Assembly: GCA_902587155.1 (NCBI GenBank) | Contig: CACIKE010000007.1 | Coordinates: forward strand, 1 to 58,997 | DNA from: an uncultured Pelagibacteraceae bacterium | GTDB taxonomy: Bacteria > Pseudomonadota > Alphaproteobacteria > Pelagibacterales > Pelagibacteraceae | DNA: 58,997 nucleotides | Direction of reading: 5' to 3' | Shown: piece after piece, positions 16,331 to 24,576 of the stretch | How the letters are laid out: each line of letters opens with the position of its first letter | Numbering within the stretch: position 1 is the first letter of the stretch | Position numbers and translations under genes: made by a program | The notes under the pieces: generated by a model | Databases searched by the model: none | Told to the model about the DNA's origin: nothing | What the model saw: only the letters and a program-made list of their open reading frames with translations

Positions 16331-17403
16331 TATAATTTTAAACCTGCTCCTTTTAAGAAATTAGCTTTTTCATCTAGCGGCCATCTGGGTTTTGCTGGAT
16401 AATCCAAATCATTGAATTGATTTAATTTAAATTTTTCTAAGCCTGCCATCCCTATCATTGCAGCATTATCACCACATAGTTCTATTGGTGGAAATATACT
16501 TTCATAATTTTTTTCTTTACATAAATTAATTAACATTGATCTAATTTTTTTGTTAGCAGCAACACCACCGGCAACAACAAAAATTTTTTTATTTAGATTA
16601 CTTTGTTTCTCAAACTCTAAAAAAGCAATCTTTGTTTTCTTATACAGGATTTCTATTATTGTTTTTTGAAAAGACGCTGCTAAATCAAATTTATCTTGTT
16701 CTGTTATTATCTTCTTTGATATTTTTAAAACTGCTGTCTTCAAGCCTGCAAATGATAAGTTACAACCCCCTCTGTTAATAATTGGCTTTGGTAACTTATA
16801 TCTTTCAGGATTTCCCTTTTCAGCAAAAACTTCAATTTTGGGTCCACCTGGAAATTCTATTCCTAATAATTTTGCAGTTTTATCAAATGCTTCACCTAAA
16901 GCATCATCTATAGTAGTGCCCAATCTTTTATAATTTCCAAGTCCTTTAACATTTAAAAACTGTGAGTGTCCACCTGAGATCAATAAAAATAAATATGGGT
17001 AATCTATTCTTGAGTTAATTCTTGGACTTAAAGCATGGCCTTCTAAATGATTAACTGCAATAAATGGTTTTTTAATCAAATTAGCAAAAGTTTTACCAAA
17101 ACTTAAACCAACTGATAAGCAAACAACCAATCCTGGTCCGGCTGTTGCAGCAACTGCATCTATTTCGTCTATTTTTTTTCCACTTTCATCCAAAGCCTTT
17201 TGAACAATCCAATCAATTTTTTCTAAATGGGATCGGGCAGCAAGTTCAGGAACAACTCCACCAAATTCTTTATGCACTTCTGTTTGGCTAGAAATAATAT
17301 TAGAGAGAATTATTGGTATTCCTCGCTCATTTTCTGAAATTAAAGATGCTGCAGTTTCATCACAACTAGTTTCTATTCCGAGAATTAAGGGTTTTTTATT
17401 CAT
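16330..17403 (-). CDS. tsaD: tRNA N6-adenosine threonylcarbamoyltransferase TsaD
   Basis: A 357-aa member of the Kae1/Gcp family that, with TsaB and TsaE, installs t6A at position 37 of ANN-decoding tRNAs. LILGIETSCDETAASLI, the metal-binding NHLEGHALSPRI, LLISGGHSQFL, DDALGEAFDKTAKLLG, FPGGPKIE, NLSFAGLKTAVL and VAGGVAANKKIR are all present. I place the start at 17403 (MNKKPLILGIETSCDE); the frame stays open further upstream only because it runs antisense through hemC. It is divergent from hemC with a 55-base gap. Confidence 0.96.
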   Translation of the reverse strand: MNKKPLILGIETSCDETAASLISENERGIPIILSNIISSQTEVHKEFGGVVPELAARSHLEKIDWIVQKALDESGKKIDEIDAVAATAGPGLVVCLSVGLSFGKTFANLIKKPFIAVNHLEGHALSPRINSRIDYPYLFLLISGGHSQFLNVKGLGNYKRLGTTIDDALGEAFDKTAKLLGIEFPGGPKIEVFAEKGNPERYKLPKPIINRGGCNLSFAGLKTAVLKISKKIITEQDKFDLAASFQKTIIEILYKKTKIAFLEFEKQSNLNKKIFVVAGGVAANKKIRSMLINLCKEKNYESIFPPIELCGDNAAMIGMAGLEKFKLNQFNDLDYPAKPRWPLDEKANFLKGAGLKL

Positions 17404-17458
17404 ACAAATAGTTTTTAATAATTGTACAATCCCAATACAAGTAAGAAATGATTTTTTT

Positions 17459-18376
17459 ATGAAAAAAAAAATAACAATTGGATCTCGAGGAAGTAAGTTA
17501 GCATTATTATATGCACAAAAAGTAAAAGAGAAAATTATTGAAGCAACCAACTTTACTGACCAGGATATAAATATTGAAAAAATTTCTACCAAAGGGGATG
17601 AGATACAAGACACCAGATTATCTGATGTTGGTGGCAAAGGTTTATTTTCAAGTAGTATTGAACAAGAGCTCCAAAAAAATAATATAGACATAGCAGTTCA
17701 TGCACTAAAAGACATGCCAGCAATTGAGACCAATGGTCTTTTAACAGATACATTTCTTGAGAGAACTGATGCGAGAGAAATCGTAATAATTAATGGGAAT
17801 AAAAAATTTAAAGATTTAAAAAAGAATGCTGTTATTGGAACATCTTCTTACAGACGACAATTTCAAATTAAAAAAATTAGACCAGATTTTAATTGTAAAC
17901 TTATAAGAGGCAATGTTGACACTAGGATAAAAAAATTAATGGATGGTGAGTATGATGCGATAATTTTATCTTATGCTGGTATAAAGTACTTAAAATTAGA
18001 GGATAAAATTTCAGAAATTTTTTCTATTGAGGAAATAATTCCAAGTGCAGGGCAAGGAATAATTGCTATACAGTGTAGAGTAAATGATGAAGACATGATT
18101 TCAATATTAAAAAAGATTAATCATAAAGAGACTTATAAAAGAGCACATGCTGAAAGAAATATTCTAAAAATTTTAGAGGGGGATTGTGAAACAGCAGTTG
18201 GAATTCATTCTAAAATAGATGAAAACAAAATTACAGTAGAAGCAGAGCTCTTCTCATTAGATGGTTCACAAAGATTTTATGAAAAAAAATCTGACAAATT
18301 AGAAAATTTTAGAGAACTTGGAAATGAGATTGGACAAATTTTAAAAATAAAGTCGAATAATACTTATAAAAAATAA
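17459..18376 (+). CDS. hemC: Hydroxymethylbilane synthase (porphobilinogen deaminase)
   Basis: A 305-aa enzyme polymerising four porphobilinogens in haem synthesis. ITIGSRGSKLALLYAQKV, DVGGKGLFSSSIEQEL, AVHALKDMPA, VIGTSSYRRQFQIKKIRPDFNCKLIRGNVDTRIKKL and the cofactor cysteine in LEGDCETAVGIH match the family through its length. It is followed after one base by hemD, so the two consecutive haem-pathway enzymes form an operon. Confidence 0.97.
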   Translation: MKKKITIGSRGSKLALLYAQKVKEKIIEATNFTDQDINIEKISTKGDEIQDTRLSDVGGKGLFSSSIEQELQKNNIDIAVHALKDMPAIETNGLLTDTFLERTDAREIVIINGNKKFKDLKKNAVIGTSSYRRQFQIKKIRPDFNCKLIRGNVDTRIKKLMDGEYDAIILSYAGIKYLKLEDKISEIFSIEEIIPSAGQGIIAIQCRVNDEDMISILKKINHKETYKRAHAERNILKILEGDCETAVGIHSKIDENKITVEAELFSLDGSQRFYEKKSDKLENFRELGNEIGQILKIKSNNTYKK

Positions 18377-18377
18377 A

Positions 18378-19076
18378 ATGCATATTCTATTAACCAGACC
18401 CTTAGAAGATTGTTCTGAAATGATCATTAAATTTCAGTCTCTTGGTCATAAGGTTTCACATTTACCTTTATTATCAATCAAAAAGATTCTACATGAGGAA
18501 ATAGATCTTTCTAAGTTTAAGGGTATTATTTTTACAAGTTCTAATGCTGTAAGATTTTTAAATTTAAACGGACTAGATAAAAATATAAAATGTTTTTGCG
18601 TAGGAAATGCAACCGAAAAAGAGGCAAGAGGTCATGGTTTTTCAAATACAATTGGTGCAGAGGGAAACGTTCTAAATTTGAAAGAATTGATATTGCAGAA
18701 TTTTGATAAAACCGAGGGTAAATTAATTTATGTAAGTGGAGAAAACATTTCAGTGGATCTTCATAATCAACTGCAAAATGAGGGATACGAAGTTAAAAGA
18801 TTGATAAATTACGAAACTGTACATAATGAAAAATTTGATAATGATTTTATCAATAAGTTAAAACTTGATATGCCTGATATGGTTTATGTTTATTCACAAA
18901 ATAGCGCATCAAGTTTTTTAAAGTTTATAAAATTTAATCAGCTAGAGAGTCTTTGGATGAGTACTAATTTGATGTGTATAGGTGAAAAAACATCAGCTAA
19001 ATTAAATGAAATTAAGTGGAAAAAGATATTTCTTTTTAATCCTGGAGAAGAGGAATTTTTGTTATATAAAATTTAA
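18378..19076 (+). CDS. hemD: Uroporphyrinogen-III synthase
   Basis: A 232-aa protein. HemD is poorly conserved, but LLTRPLEDCSEMIIKFQSLGHKVSHLPLLSI at the N-terminus, IIFTSSNAVRFL, CVGNATEKEARGHGFSN and VYVYSQNSASSFLKF are its recognisable blocks. It closes hydroxymethylbilane to uroporphyrinogen III. Position directly after hemC supports the call. It sits 2 bases before the MscS-type gene. Confidence 0.9.
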   Translation: MHILLTRPLEDCSEMIIKFQSLGHKVSHLPLLSIKKILHEEIDLSKFKGIIFTSSNAVRFLNLNGLDKNIKCFCVGNATEKEARGHGFSNTIGAEGNVLNLKELILQNFDKTEGKLIYVSGENISVDLHNQLQNEGYEVKRLINYETVHNEKFDNDFINKLKLDMPDMVYVYSQNSASSFLKFIKFNQLESLWMSTNLMCIGEKTSAKLNEIKWKKIFLFNPGEEEFLLYKI

Positions 19077-19078
19077 CT

Positions 19079-20164
19079 ATGGAAATAATAAATAATTTTT
19101 CTGAAGTCTTTTTATCAGTCTGGAATAGAGGAATATTAGGAGTAGATATTTTTCAAATATTAATTGGTATTGGAATATTTTTAATTTTTTTAATATTTAG
19201 AGGATTAATAAGTAAACTTATTATTAAAAAATTAGAGATAATTTCTAAAAGAACTACTAATAAATTAGATGATACTTTTGTGTCTGCATTGATTGGACCA
19301 GCAAGATTTTTACCAATTGTTTTGGGGTTTTTTATAGCAAGTTATTACATGACTTTTTCAATTGAAGGAAGAGAAGTTGTTGACACAATAAATAGAACAT
19401 TAATAACAATTTTAATCTTTTGGGTGATACATCAAATTATTGAACCTGTGTCTTATATCTTAAGTGGACTTGATAAACTTTTAACAAAAGAGTTAATTGG
19501 ATGGATCATTAAATCCTTAAAAATACTAATTTTTATTTTAGGTCTAGCTGCTGTATTAGAACTTTGGGGAATAAAGATAGGACCAATTATTGCTGGTCTT
19601 GGTTTATTTGGTGTTGCAGTGGCTTTGGGTGCCCAGGATTTATTTAAAAATTTGATTTCAGGTATTTTAGTTCTAGTTGAAAAAAGATTTAAAATAGGTG
19701 ATTGGATATTAGTCGAGGGAATTATAGAAGGTATAGTTGAAAAAATTGGGTTTAGATCAACAACAATAAGAAAGTTTGATAAATCCCTTGCAATTATTCC
19801 TAACTTTCAATTTGCTGAAAATGCAGTTGTAAATGTTAGTGAAACTTCAAATTGGTTAATAAGTTGGATTATAACTCTTCAATATGACACAACTGTTGAT
19901 CAATTAAAAACTATAAGAAATGAAATTGAAGATCACATTCAAAAAAGTAAGGACTTTAACACAAGCATAGGCATTGCGGTGAGGGTTGACAAATTTTCTG
20001 ATAGTTCAATTGATATGTATGTTCGTTGTTTTACTAAATCAAACAGTTGGAATGAGTGGTTATCGGTAAAAGAGAAACTAGCAATTGAAATAAAAAAGAT
20101 TGTTGAAAAAAACAAAGCGTCTTTTGCATTCCCAAGTTCATCTATTTATATAGAAAAAAAATGA
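19079..20164 (+). CDS. MscS-family mechanosensitive ion channel
   Basis: A 361-aa protein with several N-terminal membrane segments followed by the pore-lining TM3-like helix and beta domain: GPIIAGLGLFGVAVALGAQDLFKNLISGILVLVEKRFKIGDWILVEGIIEGIVEKIGFRSTTIR is the MscS core. C-terminal residues 245-360 form the cytoplasmic vestibule domain. It releases solutes on hypo-osmotic shock. It overlaps the following YggT gene by 4 bases. Confidence 0.93.
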   Translation: MEIINNFSEVFLSVWNRGILGVDIFQILIGIGIFLIFLIFRGLISKLIIKKLEIISKRTTNKLDDTFVSALIGPARFLPIVLGFFIASYYMTFSIEGREVVDTINRTLITILIFWVIHQIIEPVSYILSGLDKLLTKELIGWIIKSLKILIFILGLAAVLELWGIKIGPIIAGLGLFGVAVALGAQDLFKNLISGILVLVEKRFKIGDWILVEGIIEGIVEKIGFRSTTIRKFDKSLAIIPNFQFAENAVVNVSETSNWLISWIITLQYDTTVDQLKTIRNEIEDHIQKSKDFNTSIGIAVRVDKFSDSSIDMYVRCFTKSNSWNEWLSVKEKLAIEIKKIVEKNKASFAFPSSSIYIEKK

Positions 20165-20451
20165 TAGCCATTTTTTATTTAGCTTTACAAATATTAAAGC
20201 TTTATTCCTACGTAGTAATAGCTAATGTAATTATAAGCTGGTTGGTTGCTTTTAATGTTTTAAATACACAAAATAGATTTGTTTATTCAATTTTAGAATT
20301 AACATATCGTTTAACAGATCCTATACTTAATAAAATTAGACGTTTTTTACCTAATTTAGGATCCTTAGATATCTCACCCATTATATTACTTCTATTGATT
20401 TGGTTTATAGAAATGTGTATGAAGCTCTACATCGCACCTTTAATTTTTTAA
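20161..20451 (+). CDS. YggT-family inner-membrane protein
   Basis: A 96-aa protein with two hydrophobic helices and the YggT signature LTYRLTDPILNKIRRFLPNLGSLDISPIILLLLIWFI. The molecular role is unsettled; members have been linked to osmotic shock tolerance and cell-division or secretion clusters. Its overlap with an upstream MscS channel gene fits an osmotic-stress theme. The folD start lies 6 bases downstream. Confidence 0.92.
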   Translation: MIAIFYLALQILKLYSYVVIANVIISWLVAFNVLNTQNRFVYSILELTYRLTDPILNKIRRFLPNLGSLDISPIILLLLIWFIEMCMKLYIAPLIF

Positions 20452-20456
20452 AACTT

Positions 20457-21302
20457 ATGATTCTAATTGATGGAAAAAAAGCAGCAGCTGAATTAAGAGA
20501 AGAACTTAAACAAGAAGTAGCTGAATTAAAAAATAAGTATAATAAAGTGCCAGGTTTAACAGTGATTTTGATTGGAGATCTTACCCCTAGTCAAATATAT
20601 GTAAGAAACAAAGAGAAATCAGCAAAAGAGGTTGGTTTAAAGTCTGATGTAATTAAATACCCAAACTCTGTGGAAGAAAAAGTTATTTTGGATAAGATTA
20701 ATGATCTAAATAAAGATAAGAGCGTTTCAGGTATTTTAGTTCAGTTACCTTTGCCAAAACATATCGATAAACAAAAAATTATTGAGGCTATTCATCCATC
20801 TAAAGATGTTGATGGATTTCATCCTATGAATGTTGGTAATCTTTCTTCAGGTTACGAGAGTTCTGTGCCCTGTACTCCACTAGGCTGTTATTTATTAATT
20901 AAAAAAATTGAGCCGAACTTAAGTGGAAAAAAAGCAGTTGTAGTTGGAAGATCTAATCTAAATGGAAAACCGATGACACAACTTCTTTTAAAAGAAAATT
21001 GCACAGTAACAATTACTCACTCAAAAACAAAAGATCTCAAGGCTGAATGTTTAGAAGCAGATATTATTATAGCTGCTGTCGGTATTCCTGAACTTGTTAA
21101 AGGAGATTGGGTTAAAAAAGACACAATCGTAATTGACGTTGGAATTAACAAAACCGACAAAGGTATTGTTGGCGATGTTGCATTTGATGAAGTTTCAAAA
21201 AATGCTAAAGCATTAACACCAGTTCCAGGTGGAGTTGGGCCAATGACAATCGCTTGTTTATTAAAAAATACTGTAGAGTGTTTCAAAAGATCGCAACTTT
21301 AA
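20457..21302 (+). CDS. folD: Methylenetetrahydrofolate dehydrogenase / cyclohydrolase FolD
   Basis: A 281-aa bifunctional enzyme of one-carbon metabolism. Visible are PGLTVILIGDLTPSQIYVRNKEKSAKEVG with the catalytic Lys/Tyr region, GILVQLPLPKHID, KDVDGFHPMNVGNL, PCTPLG, AVVVGRSNLNGKPMTQLLL and PVPGGVGPMTIACLLKNT. I start at 20457 (MILIDGKKAA), which fits the family N-terminus; a longer frame would overlap the YggT gene. SAR11 depends heavily on folate-linked oxidation, so this is core metabolism. Confidence 0.97.
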   Translation: MILIDGKKAAAELREELKQEVAELKNKYNKVPGLTVILIGDLTPSQIYVRNKEKSAKEVGLKSDVIKYPNSVEEKVILDKINDLNKDKSVSGILVQLPLPKHIDKQKIIEAIHPSKDVDGFHPMNVGNLSSGYESSVPCTPLGCYLLIKKIEPNLSGKKAVVVGRSNLNGKPMTQLLLKENCTVTITHSKTKDLKAECLEADIIIAAVGIPELVKGDWVKKDTIVIDVGINKTDKGIVGDVAFDEVSKNAKALTPVPGGVGPMTIACLLKNTVECFKRSQL

Positions 21303-21338
21303 AGTTACAACCAATTAAATTTTTTGATATTTTGAGGT

Positions 21339-21542
21339 GTGAAGAAACCTAAATATCCTTATAGAATTGCAATTGTATTCTTAATTTTAACAGTTCCTAC
21401 CATTGGAGCTACCCAATTGGGCTGGTACTTATATGATCAACAAACAGGTTTTGATTATGGTATGATTGTTGGAACATTTTCAGTTATATATGCAGCTTGG
21501 CTCATGTATGAAAAAAATTGGAGAGAAGAGGATGATGATTAG
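21339..21542 (+). CDS. Small membrane protein, 67 aa
   Basis: Starts at a GTG preceded by GAGG and has two hydrophobic helices (IAIVFLILTVPTIGATQLGWYLY and YGMIVGTFSVIYAAWLMY) and an acidic tail EEDDD. I do not recognise a named family. It is 3 bases upstream of the SHOCT-domain gene, and the two probably form a pair. The compact, clean reading frame and good spacing support it being real. Confidence 0.65.
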   Translation: MKKPKYPYRIAIVFLILTVPTIGATQLGWYLYDQQTGFDYGMIVGTFSVIYAAWLMYEKNWREEDDD

Positions 21543-21545
21543 GTA

Positions 21546-21812
21546 ATGGAAAAATTAATTTTTTTTGGACTGGTAATTCCTATTTTATTCTTTGTATTAT
21601 ACTTAGGGACGAGAGCTATCATGAGCGGTGTTAGTGCGAGACAAGCTAACCAAGCTAACAAAGGTGAAAACGAAATAGACGAAAATAATGAGGATTCAAA
21701 CACTGATAAATCTTTGAGTAATGAATTAGAAAAATTGAATGAACTAAGGGAAAGCGGTGTACTAACTCAAGAAGAGTTTGAGAAGGCAAAAAATAAATTA
21801 TTAAATAATTAA
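21546..21812 (+). CDS. Membrane-anchored SHOCT-domain protein
   Basis: An 88-aa protein: one N-terminal membrane helix (LIFFGLVIPILFFVLYLG), an acidic and polar linker, and a C-terminal SHOCT motif, ELEKLNELRESGVLTQEEFEKAKNKLL. SHOCT domains are short helical hairpins associated with oligomerisation; specific function is unknown. It converges with the DMT permease gene with 3 bases between them. Confidence 0.8.
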   Translation: MEKLIFFGLVIPILFFVLYLGTRAIMSGVSARQANQANKGENEIDENNEDSNTDKSLSNELEKLNELRESGVLTQEEFEKAKNKLLNN

Positions 21813-21815
21813 AGA

Positions 21816-22715
21816 TTAAGTTGTTCTTGTTAAAAGCAATAAAGTTGCGCCAGCTATAAATATCAAAATACCTAAAATTTCAATAAAAGTTATTTTTTCT
21901 TTAAAAAGATATTTTGATGAGATGTAACTAAAAAATATTTCAATTTGACCAACAGCTCTTACAAAAGATGCTTGAATTAAAGTGAAAGCAAAAAACCAGG
22001 ACAGTGTCGCTAAAAAACCAGCTAACCCAGTCAAGCATATTTCAAATTTATTATCAAAAAATTTTTTGAATTCTGATTTTTCAAAAATTATTAGATATGC
22101 ACTAATGATTATAGTTTGAATTATTAAAGCAAAAAAAACTGTAGTAAGCGCTCTATCAAAATTAGACGAAAAATTTTCCAGTGTTAGTGCTGCTGCCCTA
22201 AAATAGACAACACTGAGACCCAGTAAAAGTCCTGCTCCCAATCCAATAAGTGTTACTTTTGAAAAAAAATTTTTAAAAAACAATTTATAATTTTTGATCG
22301 AAATAATAATAACCCCAAGTGTTGCAATTATTATTCCAAAAACACCAAACAAATTTAGTTTATCTCTTAATATGATATATTCAAAAATCGCAATTTGAAT
22401 AACTTCTGTTTTACTTAGTGAAGTACCGACAACAAAATTTGAAAATCTAAAAAGGTATAATAGTGTTATTGTAAAAGTAACTTGTAAAATAGATCCTAAA
22501 AAAGTAAAAAAAATGAAGTTAGTTTGATCTAGAATATCTGAAATGATATCAAAATCGTGAAAAAAAAAAAATAATACAAAAGCAAATGGTAATGCAAAGG
22601 CAAATCTTACATATGCAGAAGCAACCAATGATAAATCTTTATTTAATTTTTTCTGTAATGAAGTTCTTAGATTTTGAAAAAAAGCTGCTAAGATTGTAAA
22701 AACTACCCAATTCAT
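21816..22715 (-). CDS. EamA/DMT-superfamily permease
   Basis: A 299-aa protein with about ten membrane segments in two EamA repeats. The first repeat includes SAYVRFAFALPFAFVLFFFF and SLSKTEVIQIAIFEYIILRDKLNLFGVFGIIIATLGVIII; the second ends QIEIFFSYISSKYLFKEKITFIEILGILIFIAGATLLLL, the typical closing helix pair. Members export metabolites such as amino acids. The substrate cannot be inferred. It stands alone between convergent genes. Confidence 0.88.
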   Translation of the reverse strand: MNWVVFTILAAFFQNLRTSLQKKLNKDLSLVASAYVRFAFALPFAFVLFFFFHDFDIISDILDQTNFIFFTFLGSILQVTFTITLLYLFRFSNFVVGTSLSKTEVIQIAIFEYIILRDKLNLFGVFGIIIATLGVIIISIKNYKLFFKNFFSKVTLIGLGAGLLLGLSVVYFRAAALTLENFSSNFDRALTTVFFALIIQTIIISAYLIIFEKSEFKKFFDNKFEICLTGLAGFLATLSWFFAFTLIQASFVRAVGQIEIFFSYISSKYLFKEKITFIEILGILIFIAGATLLLLTRTT

Positions 22716-22772
22716 AAATTTATTAAGATATAATCTTTTAATGGAATTAAGTGTTTACTTATATCTAAAAAA

Positions 22773-23837
22773 TTAGATTTTCTCCATCAGCCAGAGAGCA
22801 TCTTCTCCTAAAAAGTAAATTTTTCCGTTATTAGGATGTACTTGTATATCTCTTATTCTTCCAATTTTATTTTTAAATATGATTTCCTCTTTTACATTAG
22901 ATAAGTCGTCAAATATTAATTTTCTCAAAGATTTGTCTTTAAGTGATGTAATTAAAGCATGTCCATTCCATTCACTAAACTCTTTTCCTTTATAAATTGT
23001 GATTGCACTTGTTGCTATGGATGGAACCCAATATTTTATCGCTTTTGTAAAACCTGGTTTCCATTTAGGGCCAATAGGAATGCCTGAATAGTTTGTCCCT
23101 CCCCAACCTAAAATTTTCCATCCGTAATTTTCACCTTTTTTTGCTTCACCAAACCAATCACCACCTCTTGCACCATGATTACTCATATAAATTTTTTCAT
23201 CAAATTGTGATAAAGTTAGGCCTTGAGGATTTCTAATACCTATTTGATAAATTTCAGGTAACCAATCGGATTTACCCTGAAATTTTGGATTATCTTTTGG
23301 GATACTTCCATCAATATTTATTCTAATGATACTACCAGGATGCTTTGTGGGATCTTGTGCAATCATACCTTGACCTCTTTCACCAGCAGACGCGAAAAGA
23401 TAACCATCTTTGATCGCCAACCTTGATCCAAAGTGATATCCAGAATCAATAGGCGGATAAGCTTGAAAAATATTTTTAAAGATTAACTCTTTTTCATTAA
23501 ATTTCGATTTTGCTATTGAAGTACTAGTTTTCCAATTTCCTCTATTTTCGGCATAAGAAATATAGACATAATCATCTTTATAAAGAATATCTAATAAACC
23601 ACCCTGTCCATGCTCTAAATAGTCAAGATTGTGATTTAATGAAGAAATTTTTTTAGTATTAAGGTCTATTAATTTAATTTCTCCACTTTTTTCGGTAATT
23701 AATAATTCTGTATCATTAATAAAAGTAGATCCCCATGGACCTTTTAAATTTACAATCTTCTTAAATTTAAAATCATCAGCAAATGAATAATTTATAAAAA
23801 GTGAAAAGAAAAAAATTGTAACAAGCGTTCTTTTCAC
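22773..23837 (-). CDS. PQQ-dependent aldose sugar dehydrogenase-like protein, secreted
   Basis: A 354-aa six-bladed beta-propeller protein of the glucose/sorbosone dehydrogenase (YliI/Asd) family. Evidence: GPWGSTFINDTELLITEKSGEIKLID, YISYAENRGNW, SAGERGQGMIAQDPTKHPGSIIRINIDGSIPKDNP, IYQIGIRNPQGL, MSNHGARGGDWFGEAKKGENYGW. I start at the GTG at 23837, one base after the SDR stop, which gives a clear signal peptide (VKRTLVTIFFFSLFINYSFA, read with Met first). It would oxidise sugars in the periplasm using PQQ. PQQ synthesis genes are not in the window. Confidence 0.88.
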   Translation of the reverse strand: MKRTLVTIFFFSLFINYSFADDFKFKKIVNLKGPWGSTFINDTELLITEKSGEIKLIDLNTKKISSLNHNLDYLEHGQGGLLDILYKDDYVYISYAENRGNWKTSTSIAKSKFNEKELIFKNIFQAYPPIDSGYHFGSRLAIKDGYLFASAGERGQGMIAQDPTKHPGSIIRINIDGSIPKDNPKFQGKSDWLPEIYQIGIRNPQGLTLSQFDEKIYMSNHGARGGDWFGEAKKGENYGWKILGWGGTNYSGIPIGPKWKPGFTKAIKYWVPSIATSAITIYKGKEFSEWNGHALITSLKDKSLRKLIFDDLSNVKEEIIFKNKIGRIRDIQVHPNNGKIYFLGEDALWLMEKI

Positions 23838-23838
23838 T

Positions 23839-24549
23839 TTAAGAAAGTTTTGATCTACCACCATCAACAGCAATGATTTGTCCTGTAACCCAAGAACTGT
23901 CGTCAGTAATAAGAAATTTTGCAAGAGAGGCAGAGTCCCTACCTTCACCTAATCTTTTTAAAGGATGGGCTTTAGCTATACCATCTGCTAATACTTTATT
24001 TTTTAACATTGGCTCAGCAATTTTTGAGTTTGTCAAACTAGGTGCAATACAGTTCACTCTGATATTAGGAGCAAATTCCGCTGCTAAAGAAACAGTTAAA
24101 CCTTCAACAGCAGCCTTAGTAGAAGCAATTATAGCGTGATTTGTAAAACCTCTTTGAGCTGCAACTGTAGAAAATAAAATTACTGAACCTTTGTTTTTTT
24201 TTAAACTATCTTGGTATCCTTTTATAACTTCCACTGCTGAATATAAATTTAATTTCATACACTTATTAAAATCTTGCTCATTGACCATTCTCAAAGGTTT
24301 TAAATCAATTGACCCTACACAGTAGGCAATTCCTTTTACATCAGAAATATCATTTTTAATCTTTTCCACAAATCCGTCCTGTAAAACATCAGCTGTTGTA
24401 AAACTACAACCTAATTTCTCAGAAATTTTTTTTGTTTCATTTTCATTTCTGCCAACTAAATGAACTGAATTTCCCGAATTTACTAATTGTTCAGCTAAAC
24501 TAGATCCGATTGAACCTGTCGCACCAAGAATTAGATATTTTTCTGACAT
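23839..24549 (-). CDS. SDR-family protein lacking the catalytic tyrosine
   Basis: A 236-aa Rossmann-fold protein. YLILGATGSIGSSLAEQLVNSG binds the nucleotide, and ILFSTVAAQRGF holds the catalytic Ser position. The segment normally reading YxxxK is IIASTK here, so the catalytic Tyr is replaced by Ile while the Lys is kept. PSLTNSKIAEPML and WVTGQIIAVDGGRSKL are typical SDR C-terminal blocks. It is divergent from the PhrB-like photolyase gene (27-base gap) and one base upstream of the sugar dehydrogenase. I recall similar Tyr-less SDRs beside photolyase genes in other marine bacteria; whether it is an active oxidoreductase is uncertain. Confidence 0.9.
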   Translation of the reverse strand: MSEKYLILGATGSIGSSLAEQLVNSGNSVHLVGRNENETKKISEKLGCSFTTADVLQDGFVEKIKNDISDVKGIAYCVGSIDLKPLRMVNEQDFNKCMKLNLYSAVEVIKGYQDSLKKNKGSVILFSTVAAQRGFTNHAIIASTKAAVEGLTVSLAAEFAPNIRVNCIAPSLTNSKIAEPMLKNKVLADGIAKAHPLKRLGEGRDSASLAKFLITDDSSWVTGQIIAVDGGRSKLS

Positions 24550-24576
24550 AAAAAATTTTATTAGTTATATTTAATT

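Noticed and set aside
17404-17691. N-terminal extension of tsaD of about 96 residues
   Set aside because: The open frame continues only because it runs antisense to hemC. The family start MNKKPLILGIETSCDE is at 17403.
21017-21286. Minus-strand frame of 89 codons inside folD
   Set aside because: Antisense shadow of an unambiguous folD; no start signals or family match.
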